NCBI GenBank assembly: GCA_951394045.1
Contig: OX595991.1
Coordinates: 1,116,001-1,180,000 of the forward strand
DNA: 64,000 nucleotides
Origin: Nitzschia sp. DOCU1
Lineage: Eukaryota; Bacillariophyta; Bacillariophyceae; Bacillariales; Bacillariaceae
Direction: 5' to 3'
Position numbers and translations under genes: made by a program. The number at the start of each line of letters is the position of its first letter. The first letter of the stretch is position 1. This document shows, one piece after another, positions 10,380-20,149 of the stretch. Below the pieces are notes generated by a model. The model saw nothing but the letters and a program-made list of their open reading frames with translations, was not told where the DNA came from and made no database searches.

Positions 10380-10580
10380 ACATTTCATCAACTATTTATA
10401 CTATACAGAGACTAATGTAGTATATATGTCACACTCGCACGCCGACCTTCCGCCGCCAATACACCACTAATTCAAACACGTAAAGTGCGATTAATCCAGG
10501 AAGCTGACTTCTTCGGCCCTGCTCCATTATTGTCTTGAAACAACAAGAGCAGGTTCCATCAACTTATTCCTTTGTAGAAA
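10380..10580 (+). repeat. promoter copy 1 of a tandemly duplicated gene unit
   Basis: Segments here recur upstream of EGF-like gene 2 at about 11457-11719. Shared pieces include AGAGACTAATGTAGTAT, CACACTCGCACGCCGACC, TTGTCTTGAAACAACAAGA and ATTCCTTTGTAGA just before the start codon. The duplicated unit is thus about 1.1 kb and includes promoter, 5' leader and coding sequence. Confidence 0.75.
10391..10398 (-). promoter_or_regulatory. TATA-like box, minus strand
   Basis: TATAAATA read on the minus strand. Start of transcription about 30 bp downstream would give the adenylyltransferase gene a leader of about 200 nt. It would also put the ATG at 10383 upstream of the transcript, which argues against using that codon as the start. 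Confidence 0.35.
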
Positions 10581-11321
10581 ATGAATTCCATGTTGAAATT
10601 TTCGAGCGTGCTGCTGATTGTTCGTGCCGCAGAAGAGGCCAAGGATCCGTCGTCATCATGTGGTCCAGTCGACTGCGAGCCAAATGGCAAATGCGAAGAG
10701 GGGGAGTGCGTTTGCGATCCCGGGTTTGCAGGAGCTGACTGTTCGTTTCCCTTTCAAACCTGTCCCGACGGGATTTTGACGTGTTTTAATGGAGCCGAAT
10801 GTGTAATCCCAATGCCGAAATTATTTGATGACAGTCCACCCCGGTATTTCTGCGAGTGCGCGGGAATCGCCGAGGCCAGCCCCTTTCAAATTAAACAATG
10901 TGAATCTCCAGAGTCAGAGGCATGCGTGGCGGGGCGACAAACAAGTGATTATGCATTTTGTACGAATGGGGGGAAGTGCATCAGTAAGGTTCAATACGGG
11001 GAACCACACGCGGGTTGCCGGTGCCCTGATGAGTTCGAAGGACGGCACTGTCAATACCGAAAGGGCACTGCACCGGATGTCGAACTACAGCTTGCCTATC
11101 AAGAGAAGGAACATCATACTGAAGGTTTGTTTCTCTCTTTTATCATCCTGATTGTTGGTTGTGTGCTTGGTGGTCTTTTTTGTCTACCGATAGTTCGCCA
11201 TCAACGCTCCTACTATGAAAAGCCGACCTTTTCCCAGAAGGACCTTGACGATGTCCTGGACGACATTATGCTTGAGACGAACGATAGCTTCGAGGAGAGC
11301 ACAAAGGGAGAGATGACATGA
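10581..11321 (+). CDS. EGF-like single-pass membrane protein, tandem copy 1
   Basis: Predicted 246 aa. An N-terminal hydrophobic signal (1-18) precedes a cysteine-rich ectodomain. Residues ~27-54 match an EGF/tenascin-type module (CEEGECVCDPGFAGADC), and residues ~123-160 hold a second EGF-like module (CTNGGKC, then CRCPDEFEGRHC). A transmembrane helix (~183-206, GLFLSFIILIVGCVLGG) and an acidic cytoplasmic tail with SQKDLDDVLDDI follow. This is a type I surface protein; the ligand is unknown. The downstream gene is a clear paralogue in the same orientation. This copy carries an extra Pro-Ile next to the membrane segment and a different loop between the modules. Confidence 0.85.
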   Translation: MNSMLKFSSVLLIVRAAEEAKDPSSSCGPVDCEPNGKCEEGECVCDPGFAGADCSFPFQTCPDGILTCFNGAECVIPMPKLFDDSPPRYFCECAGIAEASPFQIKQCESPESEACVAGRQTSDYAFCTNGGKCISKVQYGEPHAGCRCPDEFEGRHCQYRKGTAPDVELQLAYQEKEHHTEGLFLSFIILIVGCVLGGLFCLPIVRHQRSYYEKPTFSQKDLDDVLDDIMLETNDSFEESTKGEMT

Positions 11322-11719
11322 TTTCCAAACAAACGAGATGAAAAATCAGTCTTCTTTCTCAACAAGGGAAAGAGAAAAAATTATGGAAGAGGGTCGAACA
11401 TTGTTCGAACGAATCGAATCAATTGCTGTGGCGGGAACTATCGGCACCACTATGGACATTTCATCCTAATATACTATTCAGAGACTAATGTAGTATTTAT
11501 GTCACACTCGCACGCCGACCCTCCTCTGCCAATGCACTTCACATACACCACGAAATGTCAAAATGATCGTTAGGCGACGATCTGCGTGATGGAACGTTCG
11601 TCCACAAAATACTGTAGGTTTGTGGCGGGAAGCAATAATTCTATTTGGCGCTTCTATTGATCCGCATTGTCTTGAAACAACAAGAACATCAGGACCCATC
11701 AACATATTCCTTTGTAGAT
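11322..11719. other. intergenic between tandem EGF-like genes, with promoter copy 2
   Basis: The 3' end of copy 1 and the promoter of copy 2. Positions ~11457-11540 and ~11665-11719 match the region upstream of copy 1. The intervening ~120 bp is not shared, so the promoters have diverged by insertion or replacement. Confidence 0.6.
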
Positions 11720-12442
11720 ATGAACTCGATGTTGAAATTCGTTAGCGTGCTGCTGATTGTTCTTGCCGCAGAAAGCGCCAAGGAACCGTCATGTCCCGTC
11801 GACTGCGAGCCAAATGGCAAATGCGAAGAGGGGGAGTGCGTTTGCGATCCCGGGTTTGCAGGCGCTGACTGTTCGTTTCCCTTTGAAACCTGTGCCGACG
11901 GGATTTTGACATGTTTTGATGGAGCCGAATGTACAAGGCTGAGCCTGCGTCTAGAAGATGGCACGCGAACTCAATATCAATGCGATTGCTCGAGTATCCC
12001 CGAGGCCAGCCCCTTTCAGATTAAACAATGCGAATTTCCAGAGTCAGAGGCATGCGTAGCGGGGCGACAAACAAGTGATTATGCATTTTGTACGAATGGG
12101 GGGAAGTGCATGAGTCAAGTTCAATACGGGGAGCCACACGCGGGTTGCCGGTGTCCTGACGAATTCGAAGGACGACACTGTCAGTACCGAAAGGGCACGG
12201 CACCGGATGTCGAACTACAGCTTGCCTATCAAGAAAAGGAACACCATACCGAAGGTTTGTTTCTCTTTTTTATCATCTTGATTGTTGGCTTTGTGCTTGG
12301 TGGTCTCTTTTGTCTAGTTCGCCATCGTCAATCGTATGAGAAGCCGACCTTTTCCCAGAAGGACCTTGACGATGCTTTGGACGACATTAAATTGGAGACG
12401 AACGATAGCTTCGAGGAGAGCACAAAAGGGGAGATGACGTAA
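11720..12442 (+). CDS. EGF-like single-pass membrane protein, tandem copy 2
   Basis: Predicted 240 aa from ATG 11720, which aligns exactly with the start of copy 1; an upstream in-frame codon at 11645 is less likely. It has the same layout: signal peptide, EGF-like module with CDPGFAGADC, second module with CTNGGKC and CRCPDEFEGRHC, transmembrane helix and acidic tail. Long stretches are nearly identical to copy 1. The loop between the modules (RLSLRLEDGTRTQYQ versus IPMPKLFDDSPPRYF) differs completely, suggesting a region under diversifying change or gene-conversion limits. Function is unknown; cell-surface adhesion or recognition is a reasonable guess. Confidence 0.85.
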   Translation: MNSMLKFVSVLLIVLAAESAKEPSCPVDCEPNGKCEEGECVCDPGFAGADCSFPFETCADGILTCFDGAECTRLSLRLEDGTRTQYQCDCSSIPEASPFQIKQCEFPESEACVAGRQTSDYAFCTNGGKCMSQVQYGEPHAGCRCPDEFEGRHCQYRKGTAPDVELQLAYQEKEHHTEGLFLFFIILIVGFVLGGLFCLVRHRQSYEKPTFSQKDLDDALDDIKLETNDSFEESTKGEMT

Positions 12443-12553
12443 AATACAATTGTGGAATCAGTAGCGTTTACGAGTTTTGCACATGTTTGCCAGCCTCTTT
12501 GAGGGGCCACGGCTGTAGCATTATTTTAGCGATTTCCGTTGCAGCTCAATACA

Positions 12554-13879
12554 CTACTCCTTGTCTTCCATTAGTTTCAGCGGCGTGTTTATGCGCACTT
12601 CGATATTCTTTCCTTTGGTTCGAACGTCAAACACTGGCAGTGTAGCTTTTGTTTTGACTGTACCCATCACCTTCCCGATAACTGGTGGGTAGGGGCACCA
12701 CTCGCCGCGAACTTCGCCGCTTTCAAGCGCAAAGGCCGTCCTGTGCAGAGGGCACACAATACAATCCTCACAGCCGTCTTGAGTGAGGAGCTTTGCTATA
12801 TCAGTCTCTTGAAATAGGGACGGATCACCCATGGTTGTATTCGCCGTCTTAGAGCTGGAAGGAGCCTCGATGGGCCGCCGCTCGAGCACACCAACTTCTA
12901 ATGGTGTTCCGAGGTGTGGGCAAGAATTCTCGACGCAATACACGGCGGAACCGTCCTTAGAAGCAACAAGGAGCAAATCCAGTCCTGCTGCAGTGACGGG
13001 GACCATTTCACCGGGCGCGATTCGTGTCTTGGGCGCTACGACCAGCCATTCCTCCTTGTCCTTTTGCTTGTCGAACAAGCCCTTGAAGTACTTTTGGGCG
13101 ACACTGAGCGGATTGGGCCCCTTTTCTGACTCCATATCAAGCTTTTTGTCACTGACCTTTTCCTTTGCCATGGCCTCTTTTGCCATTCGGGCTTCCTCCT
13201 GCTCTTTCTCTTTCCTTTTTCGTCGATCAACGGCGCGTTGGTCGGCGACTTGTTGTGCAGCGAGGCGGCGCGTTTTATCAGCGGCTGCTGTCCTGCGAAG
13301 TTCTTCTATACGTTTCTCTTCCTCTGTTGGACTTGTTTTGACCGGGCGAACAGTACGGATTTCATCGCGAGCCTGGCTGAAACCACTCGATACATTTTGG
13401 AACGTGGAGGTAATGCTCGATGTATTGAATCTGGGAAAGTACTGAGACATGCCATTTATTCTTGGCTCCTTTTCAAGAATCGCCGCCAGCTCCTCTTCTT
13501 TCTTTGCTCTAATTTTGGCTTCCCGCGTTTCTCTACTGGAAAAATATTTGGAGATCGACCGGAAGACGCCAGTCGACTCTTCAGCGTTCTTCGGCTTTCT
13601 GGACAGGTCATCCTTCTTTTTGCCGCTTTCCCCACTGCTGAATCGACCAAAAAATCCTGATGAAGTCCCTTCCTCTGATTTCGAGTCATCTTTCGAATCC
13701 TTTACAGCGCCCAATATAGGTGGTGATCTTTGTATGCTAGTTAGTATCCGTTGGTTTTGGTGACTTGCATGCCTGCATGTTGAAGGTATCCAGACCGTCC
13801 GAAAGGGCAGGACACCCGCCAAAATGGCGAGGGAAACACAGCATCCCAGCCATAACGGTGCTTTTCTTTTGTGAAACAT
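12554..13879 (-). CDS. Rieske [2Fe-2S] domain protein with long charged N-terminal region
   Basis: Predicted 441 aa from ATG 13879. A hydrophobic N-terminal segment (residues ~9-28) could be a signal or signal-anchor. A long Ser/Lys/Glu-rich, probably disordered or coiled region fills ~60-260. The Rieske fold starts near EEWLVVAP (277). Cluster ligands are C320-P-H322 (CPHLGT) and C376-P-L-H379 (CPLHRT), so both Cys-His pairs are present. The two boxes are about 54 residues apart instead of the usual 16-20, because of an insertion rich in Ser/Thr/Glu. Such soluble-type Rieske domains serve as electron carriers or as parts of oxygenases. No oxygenase catalytic domain is present, so an electron-transfer or regulatory role is more likely. 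A plastid location is possible but not proven. Confidence 0.85.
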   Translation of the reverse strand: MFHKRKAPLWLGCCVSLAILAGVLPFRTVWIPSTCRHASHQNQRILTSIQRSPPILGAVKDSKDDSKSEEGTSSGFFGRFSSGESGKKKDDLSRKPKNAEESTGVFRSISKYFSSRETREAKIRAKKEEELAAILEKEPRINGMSQYFPRFNTSSITSTFQNVSSGFSQARDEIRTVRPVKTSPTEEEKRIEELRRTAAADKTRRLAAQQVADQRAVDRRKRKEKEQEEARMAKEAMAKEKVSDKKLDMESEKGPNPLSVAQKYFKGLFDKQKDKEEWLVVAPKTRIAPGEMVPVTAAGLDLLLVASKDGSAVYCVENSCPHLGTPLEVGVLERRPIEAPSSSKTANTTMGDPSLFQETDIAKLLTQDGCEDCIVCPLHRTAFALESGEVRGEWCPYPPVIGKVMGTVKTKATLPVFDVRTKGKNIEVRINTPLKLMEDKE

Positions 13880-14481
13880 GGCCTTCAATGTTATCAACAG
13901 AATCGAAGTCGTGAATCGCGGAGCATCCCTGATTGGTCGAAATGGTGATGTCCTTTACGTTTCTCGCTAGTTGGGCTGCACGTTTCTCAGTTGGCGGTTC
14001 AGATCTCACGAAAGAGGAGGACAACACACTTGTATATGTTTCAAGCGATCTCAGGTATTCTGACGGCACAAACGGCGTTAGATTGGCAAAGAAGATATAT
14101 GTTATCAATAACGCTGACAACAATGGGATGGGTTGGATCTACGACACATCAACATCATCTCATCCTCTCGGCATCGGCGGAATGATTTCTTGCTTCCACG
14201 TTGCGTTTATCGGTTCTCGCTTCGCGCGATGACGCAAGACAATTTTTTGTAGGCGACCCACGTGACTACAACGATCAACCCGACCCAGTGACACGATCTT
14301 TTCGATTCGATTGATTCAACCAACTATGAATGCAAAGTATCCGCTCTACTGCATCTTCGGGAGTTGTTGCTGTGGCGACAGTGATTCTATACGAGTATTC
14401 TAAAGGTTGACAAGTCTTGCAAATTCCAGGATCTGCTAGTAGCTAGCTAGATTAGGACATGCGGAAAGACACAATCACTGA
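13880..14481. other. intergenic upstream of the Rieske gene
   Basis: About 600 bp between two minus-strand genes. Open frames at 13933-14232 (plus) and 13737-14123 (minus) overlap each other and the start of the Rieske gene, and have no domains. A CTAGTAGCTAGCTAG stretch lies near 14435-14450. No gene is supported. Confidence 0.45.
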
Positions 14482-15861
14482 CTAATGAGGAGAACCAGCG
14501 CCGCCACCCGCCTTTCCAATAGATGGGTAGACCACCCCCAGAGTTCCAAGTACGACAAGAATATTTCCTAGCCATCCGAGTGGACCAGGAAGTAGTCCGG
14601 CGTGAAAGGCAAACGCAATGAGGGACGCCATAAGTGGTTCCATTAAAGTTGCCACGGCGATAACGACGTTGTCGAAATATTTCATGGCACGGACGAACCC
14701 GGCAGTCCCAATAAGATTGCACACCACAGCCAAGTAGATAAGAACTGGCAAGCGACCCTTGGTCATGTCGACCCAACCAAAGACTCCAGTGTACGGGTCG
14801 AGGCTAAACTCGAGATTGTCACCGTCCGTCATGGCAATATATGCCAAGACCATGAAACTTCCGAAGAACATGACACAAAACATAAACACGGCCACCGGCA
14901 TCTGGGACCTGACGGCCTTTGCAAACGTCAAATATGTCACTCCGCCGACCGCTGAAGCCAACGCTAAAAGATCGCCAAAGATTGCTTCGGACGAGGAATC
15001 GCTTTTCTCGGATGAGCCTTCCGAATCAGTGGAACAAAGTATAGCCCCTGAGAAAGCTACAACGACTCCACACGCTTCGAAAGGGTGAATACGCTCCCCA
15101 ACAAAAGCTTTCCCAATGATAAGGAGCAAGGCTTGACTGTTGGCATAGATGACAGCGTTTCCAATGGTCGTATAGTCCAACGCCGAAACGAAAAGGCAAG
15201 CATGTGTTGAATACGCCATGGCTGCTACCACAAACGTGACCCATGAGCTCAGGTTTAGATCGGGGAATCCTTCGTAGTATACACTGTGAATGGCAAATGG
15301 CGCCAATGCAAAGTAGGAAGCGGTCATGCGCCAGTAGAGTTTGAGGGGTGCTGATACTCCATCCAACATGTGCAGAGCTGTCGAGTTCGAAGATACTGCC
15401 ACGACAGCGGAAAGCAGAGCAAGATACTGATAAAGTGGTGGTCCAGCGTGCAAGACCACTTCTTCGAATTCCACACCAACCTCTTCCACCAGGTCTTCAA
15501 AGTCCTCGGGTAAAAGGGACAACGATCTTGTCAAAGACATGTCGAAGAATCCAGTTTCTCCACGATCCATTTGATCTAATCGTCTCACGAAAGAGCGCTT
15601 TAATAGTTTGCCCGTCTCTTCAAACTCTTCTCGAACGGGATCTAAATTGTGCATTAATTCCGATATGCTCGACATGTGCTTTCGGTGTCTGGTCTTCAGG
15701 GCCCTCATTTGAGCTCTTGGATCTGCTGAGCTGAAACTGATATTGGAATCGACAGAATTCGACTTGCGATGACCAGTGGGGGAGTTCTCTTTGCTGTCCC
15801 CACTCGCCTCGACCTTGGAAAGGAGGAGATCTTTCTCGTCGGGTTCTCGATTGTCGTTCAT
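14482..15861 (-). CDS. EamA/DMT-superfamily transporter, tandem copy 1
   Basis: Predicted 459 aa. A cytosolic N-terminus of about 140 residues, rich in Ser and charged residues, carries the block LDQMDRGETG shared with the next gene. Some ten predicted membrane helices follow in two five-helix halves, as in the drug/metabolite transporter superfamily. Typical EamA segments are NSTALHMLDG, WRMTASYF, TTIGNAVIYANSQALLL near the end of the first half, and a second half ending PLGWLGNILVVLGTLGVVYPS. These proteins export or exchange small metabolites across membranes. The substrate cannot be read from sequence, and no plastid presequence is seen. Tandem with a paralogue on the same strand. Confidence 0.85.
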   Translation of the reverse strand: MNDNREPDEKDLLLSKVEASGDSKENSPTGHRKSNSVDSNISFSSADPRAQMRALKTRHRKHMSSISELMHNLDPVREEFEETGKLLKRSFVRRLDQMDRGETGFFDMSLTRSLSLLPEDFEDLVEEVGVEFEEVVLHAGPPLYQYLALLSAVVAVSSNSTALHMLDGVSAPLKLYWRMTASYFALAPFAIHSVYYEGFPDLNLSSWVTFVVAAMAYSTHACLFVSALDYTTIGNAVIYANSQALLLIIGKAFVGERIHPFEACGVVVAFSGAILCSTDSEGSSEKSDSSSEAIFGDLLALASAVGGVTYLTFAKAVRSQMPVAVFMFCVMFFGSFMVLAYIAMTDGDNLEFSLDPYTGVFGWVDMTKGRLPVLIYLAVVCNLIGTAGFVRAMKYFDNVVIAVATLMEPLMASLIAFAFHAGLLPGPLGWLGNILVVLGTLGVVYPSIGKAGGGAGSPH

Positions 15862-16387
15862 GTTGTTGCAGATTTTTGTTTTAAACGTTCACTTTTTTGT
15901 AAAGAAATGTCTTGGTCAAACTTGATAACCAAGGTGTAGCAACCAAACTAAGGGAGTGCTCGTCAGATATCAATTTGCCTGGTCTTGTAACATGGAAGTT
16001 TTCACCATTGTGATACTCACAGCATATTGATTGGGAAGTCCTTCTATGAACCTTCACAAAGATGTCCGAACGACTGACTCAAGAATCGTTGGTTTTGCAA
16101 AGCGAAAGAAGTTGGCATCAGATATGAAAGTGCGAGCAGAAGCTTCTCCTTCTTCCTGCCTCTGAAACGAACAGAACCCACAAAAACGCCAGCGGTGTCA
16201 AAATAACGACGACGACACGTTCTTGGGGGCTCCCAGTCGTGGATATTTTAACGGTCGGCTATTTACTTTCCACATGTGTCGCGGATTGCATGGAATGAAT
16301 CGAATCCTCAATCAACCATCACTACTATGCGGGGAATCCGTCGCGGCTAATGAGTTACATCCTAGTCTGATCTTTCTTATAGTTCTA
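15862..16387. other. intergenic between EamA paralogues
   Basis: About 525 bp between two minus-strand genes, holding the promoter of copy 1 and the 3' end of copy 2. No ORF or element is supported. Confidence 0.5.
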
Positions 16388-17806
16388 CTAGTGTGATGAG
16401 CCACCTCCTTTTCCCATGGATGGATACACAACCGCAAGAGTCCCCACTGCCACGAGGAAATTTCCAAACCATCCAAGGGCCCCGGGGAGCAGCCCTGCGT
16501 GAAAGAAAAAAGCAATTATCGATGCCAACAAGGGCTCCATTAGCGTCGCGACTGCGATGATCACGTTGTCAAAGTATTGCATCGCTCTGACAAAACCCAT
16601 AGTACCGATGACGTTACACACCACTGCCAAGTAGAGAAGAATGAAGATTCTCCCGTGGTACAGATTGAATCCGCCAAAGACGCCGTCGTATGGGTCGGCG
16701 GTCCATTCCACGCCTTTTTCCGTACCGGCGGCAATAAACGTCAAGACAGCAAAACTGCCAAAGAACATGACGTAAAAGATGAAAACGGTGACCGACATTT
16801 CGGATCGCACTGCCTTGGCAAATGTCAAATATGCTACCCCAGCAACCGCCGATGTCAGGGCCATGAGATCTCCATAGATTGCATCGGATCCATCCACCGC
16901 TCGTGACGTCTTCTCTGAGTCTTTGGAACAAAGAATTGGTCCGCTAAAAGCAACAATGACCCCGCAGCCTTCAAAAACATGAATGGGCTCACCGACGAAT
17001 GCTTTGCCGATAATCAAGAGAAGTGCTTGACTGTTGGCGTAAATGACTGCATTTCCAATGGTCGTCAATTGTAACGACGAATAGAATAAACAATTCTGCG
17101 CCGAAAAACAAAAGATGGCTGCAATGAAGGTCAGCCAACCTCCGAGACTCAGCTGTGGCGCACCGTCCTTGAGCAAGTAGTTCAATGCGAGCGGTGAAAG
17201 AACTATATAGGATGCCGTCATGCGCCAAAACAATTTCATGGGAGCAGCGACACCGTCCAGCATATGCAGAGCGGTCGAGTTGGAGGAAATCGCCGCTACA
17301 GCGCTCATAAGCATAAAGTATTGTACACTGGGGATTTGCTTTTCCTTGTCTTCATCTTCCACACCCGCTTCGTGCGCTAGATCTGCAATGTTGTCGGGTA
17401 GAATGGATAACGATCGTGTCATTCCCATATCAAAATTACCCGTTTCACCACGGTCCATTTGATCGAGCCCATGAACAAATTCCTTTCTCAAACTTTCTGC
17501 CGTTTCTTGCAAATCTTCTCTAATTGGTTGCAAGTTGCCACTAGAAAAAGCTCCAACGAAGAGTTCGGAGATACTCGATTTGTTTTTGCGATGACGAGGA
17601 AGTCGCCGGCGAGGATGGGAGGGGTGATGATTCATTCCATGAGCCGAGGAACCGACACCTATGGAATACGATTTTCGATGCGACGGGGTCATTGGAAGAT
17701 CACCAGCTTCTTCTATCGTCGGGGTTTCCCCTTCTGTTCGCTTCAAGAGAGCATCCAACTCATCCGGCTGACGATCGTCAGGCGACATTTTCTTTGGATT
17801 ACTCAT
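16388..17806 (-). CDS. EamA/DMT-superfamily transporter, tandem copy 2
   Basis: Predicted 472 aa from ATG 17806. The frame is open with another ATG at 17989, but 17806 aligns with the start of the neighbouring paralogue. It has the same structure: a long hydrophilic N-terminus with GLDQMDRGETGNFDMGMTRS, then about ten membrane helices in two EamA repeats (NSTALHMLDGVAAPMKLFWR, TTIGNAVIYANSQALLLIIG, and PGALGWFGNFLVAVGTLAVVY). Membrane cores are highly similar to copy 1, while N-termini differ except for the RGETG block. That block may be a regulatory or sorting element. Substrate unknown. Confidence 0.85.
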   Translation of the reverse strand: MSNPKKMSPDDRQPDELDALLKRTEGETPTIEEAGDLPMTPSHRKSYSIGVGSSAHGMNHHPSHPRRRLPRHRKNKSSISELFVGAFSSGNLQPIREDLQETAESLRKEFVHGLDQMDRGETGNFDMGMTRSLSILPDNIADLAHEAGVEDEDKEKQIPSVQYFMLMSAVAAISSNSTALHMLDGVAAPMKLFWRMTASYIVLSPLALNYLLKDGAPQLSLGGWLTFIAAIFCFSAQNCLFYSSLQLTTIGNAVIYANSQALLLIIGKAFVGEPIHVFEGCGVIVAFSGPILCSKDSEKTSRAVDGSDAIYGDLMALTSAVAGVAYLTFAKAVRSEMSVTVFIFYVMFFGSFAVLTFIAAGTEKGVEWTADPYDGVFGGFNLYHGRIFILLYLAVVCNVIGTMGFVRAMQYFDNVIIAVATLMEPLLASIIAFFFHAGLLPGALGWFGNFLVAVGTLAVVYPSMGKGGGSSH

Positions 17807-18492
17807 TTTGACGCTTTGGTGCTTTACAGTTTGAATGTGATGCAAAGCGAAAGCAAATCGAGAGTGGTGCACACGAAAGTTCCAAGGTGTGGAACCGTTT
17901 GAGCGAAGAATATGCAAAAAGGTAAACCGGCTCGGTTCTGTCTCGTGCCTTTCTTCCTCGTGTCCGAAAGGAATTCCGATTCCAGTCATGCATATTTCTC
18001 ATCATCGTTTTGTTGTTCGAAGTGTCTGTGTTCGGGCATTTGGTGGTGTCCGTGCCCGCGAACCGTCGGAGTGCCACGTCAGCAGAGTGTACAGTACACC
18101 ACTTCGAATACATACCAGGTACACATTTCTACGACATGAACTGAAGTGACCCACCAGCAGAACTTCATATGCCGATAGCACCCGCCGGCTCGCTTTTGAC
18201 GCTTGGGCTGTCGGTCCTGTTGAAACCAACGCATAGGGCGGCGGTACAGAGCAGCAGCCAAATCCAACAAAAATCAACTCATTTCAAACGAGAGGTCTCA
18301 AGGTCGTGGATGGCACTTTGGTTGTCCGCAACCTTTGTTTCAACCCCGTACGCTCATCAAAATAAGTTGGCTGAAATACTGTTTATAGACAGGCTCTTGT
18401 GGTGACAGCAGAAACGTGTTAATCGATAGATCTGACATTTTTGTGTTACCGCAAGATTTTTATCCCTATTTTCAATTAAATTTGTCGTGACC
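17807..18492. other. divergent intergenic region (EamA copy 2 / CXC gene)
   Basis: About 690 bp. Several overlapping small ORFs on both strands have no recognisable content. It should hold the promoters of both flanking genes; no clear TATA box was identified. Confidence 0.45.
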
Positions 18493-20081
18493 ATGTCATC
18501 CAAACGCGTCCCCAAATTGAAGAAAAGGAAGGAGCAGGCGGCTGACAAAGCCCCCCAGCCTCCTTCTAAGCGAGTTGCTGGTATCTTTGCACCCTCCATC
18601 CTCGAGGTATATGGAGATGACAACCTTTCTATGGTCCCACCGTTGCTGGTCGCCGGCCTAACCACGACCGTGGGCAAACAAGAGGCGGATGACGCGGAAA
18701 ACGTTGGACACTGCCGATGCTTGAAATCTCGTTGCCTCAAATTATATTGTGACTGCTTTGTGTCTGGTCTATTGTGCAGTAAGGGGTGCAAGTGTGAAAA
18801 GAATTGTCAAAACAATGATGCGACGGAAGAAAATCGTGAGGCTCGCATTGAAGCCATTTTGTACAATGTCAAGACCAACCCGACTACTTTTCGGCGTCTA
18901 AAGCGCTATAATAGTGCATCAAATGTTGTCGTTGGTGCTCCTTCCAGAAAGAAGGGCCCCGGGCAGCAATGTTCTTGTATTAAGACCCAATGCCTAAAGG
19001 TCAGTAATGCTGGGCGGTGGTGCTATGTCATGATATTGCACAAGACGATGGGTAGTACTAGTAATGGCCCGCATTTGCTAACTCCCTATGACTCTCCATG
19101 CAGAAATTCTGTTTATGTTTTCGAGATGGAAGGCCTTGTGGTAATCACTGTACTTGTCAGGACTGCATGAATCATGCAGGCCACCTCACTTCGTACAACA
19201 AGACCCCTCAGGAAATCGACCCAGCCCCAGATTTGAAAAAGACCCAAAAAGGTTTTGAGACCGAAGAAAACTCGCAAGGGCCGGATGTCGTTGTTCCCGT
19301 GCCGTTAACCTTTAGAAGGTGCACGATTAAGGTACCCGGGATCACGTTCGAGGTTGCATCAAACAAAAGGATCATGGCGAAACTTAAGCAGGATGGTTCA
19401 GCCACGACTCGCGAGACCCAAGGTTCTTCGGGAGAGGGTTTTACGAAGTCGCCCATCCCAAATTACAGTCGAGATGTTCTCGTAAAAAGAACTTTTGACG
19501 AAATTCAAAAATTGTTCGGTGATTACCGAGTCGACTTGTCGACACCATCTCAAAGCAACACAGACGAGTTCGGTAGTACAAGGACACTTGCTCTACATCT
19601 CATCAAAAAGATGAAGTCGCACATGAAATACTTGGCCAAGGCGGCTAAGAAGGCCGAGGCAAAAGTTCGCGAGAAAGAAAGCAAATCCCTGGTAGAATCG
19701 GCTGGCAGAAACCACCCAGCTGCTGCCCCCGCACTCGATGCTTTAAAGGTGATTCCAATTGGAACAAAATTCACCAAACAATTCGATGTGCTTGGTGAAT
19801 TTGAAGGGGAGGTTGTCAGTAATCCAAGCATCATCAATCCTTTTTATGAAATTGAATATGAGGACGGGGGGTCAGAATCATTGCTTCATCCTGCCTTGGT
19901 GAAGCTCCTTCGGGCAAGCAGGCGAGTAACAACTGTGAATTCAGTCCAGTTCTCAGCAACGGCCCAAAAGGCAGATCACGATGCGAAGTTGCAAAAAATT
20001 GATGAACTTGCTCGCGAAGCTGCTGAAAAAGCGTTATCAAGCGCCTGTGAAGATATTCTGAAGGGACGAAGGAAAAAATGA
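18493..20081 (+). CDS. CXC-domain (tesmin/TSO1/LIN54-like) DNA-binding regulator
   Basis: Predicted 494 aa from exons 18493-18999 and 19104-20081 (104-bp intron, phase 0). Two cysteine-rich CXC motifs are spaced as in the CRC domain: first at residues 74-105 (CRCLKSRCLKLYCDCF...), second at 160-191 (CSCIKTQCLK, then KFCLCF...). The intron cuts the second motif, and splicing restores it exactly. Proteins of this family bind the CHR element (TTYGAA) and act in cell-cycle gene control, for example in the DREAM/MuvB complex. The C-terminal half has a basic coiled segment and a short Tudor-like stretch (FDVLGEFEGEVV and YEIEYEDG). The expected location is the nucleus. It ends 68 bp from the convergent M16 peptidase gene. 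Confidence 0.9.
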
Positions 20082-20149
20082 TCGCACCCCTTCCGAAAAG
20101 ACCACCAGTCTAGCGTAGGGTGGTTAGCCAGCAAATCGCTTGGGTTTCT

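Larger units (their letters stand above)
10163..10580. other. divergent promoter region (NMNAT-like / EGF-like gene 1)
   Basis: This 418-bp region separates two divergent genes. A TATAAATA sequence on the minus strand lies at about 10391-10398, some 230 bp upstream of the adenylyltransferase ATG. From about 10380 onward the sequence is repeated, with changes, upstream of EGF-like gene 2 (see the repeat entry). Confidence 0.5.

Noticed and set aside
10198..10383. 61-aa ORF as a 5' exon of the adenylyltransferase-like gene
   Set aside because: No suitable GT-AG pair keeps the frame, and its ATG lies next to a TATA-like box, probably upstream of the transcript.
13933..14232. 99-aa plus-strand ORF upstream of the Rieske gene
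   Set aside because: Overlaps an equally long frame on the opposite strand; neither has motifs.
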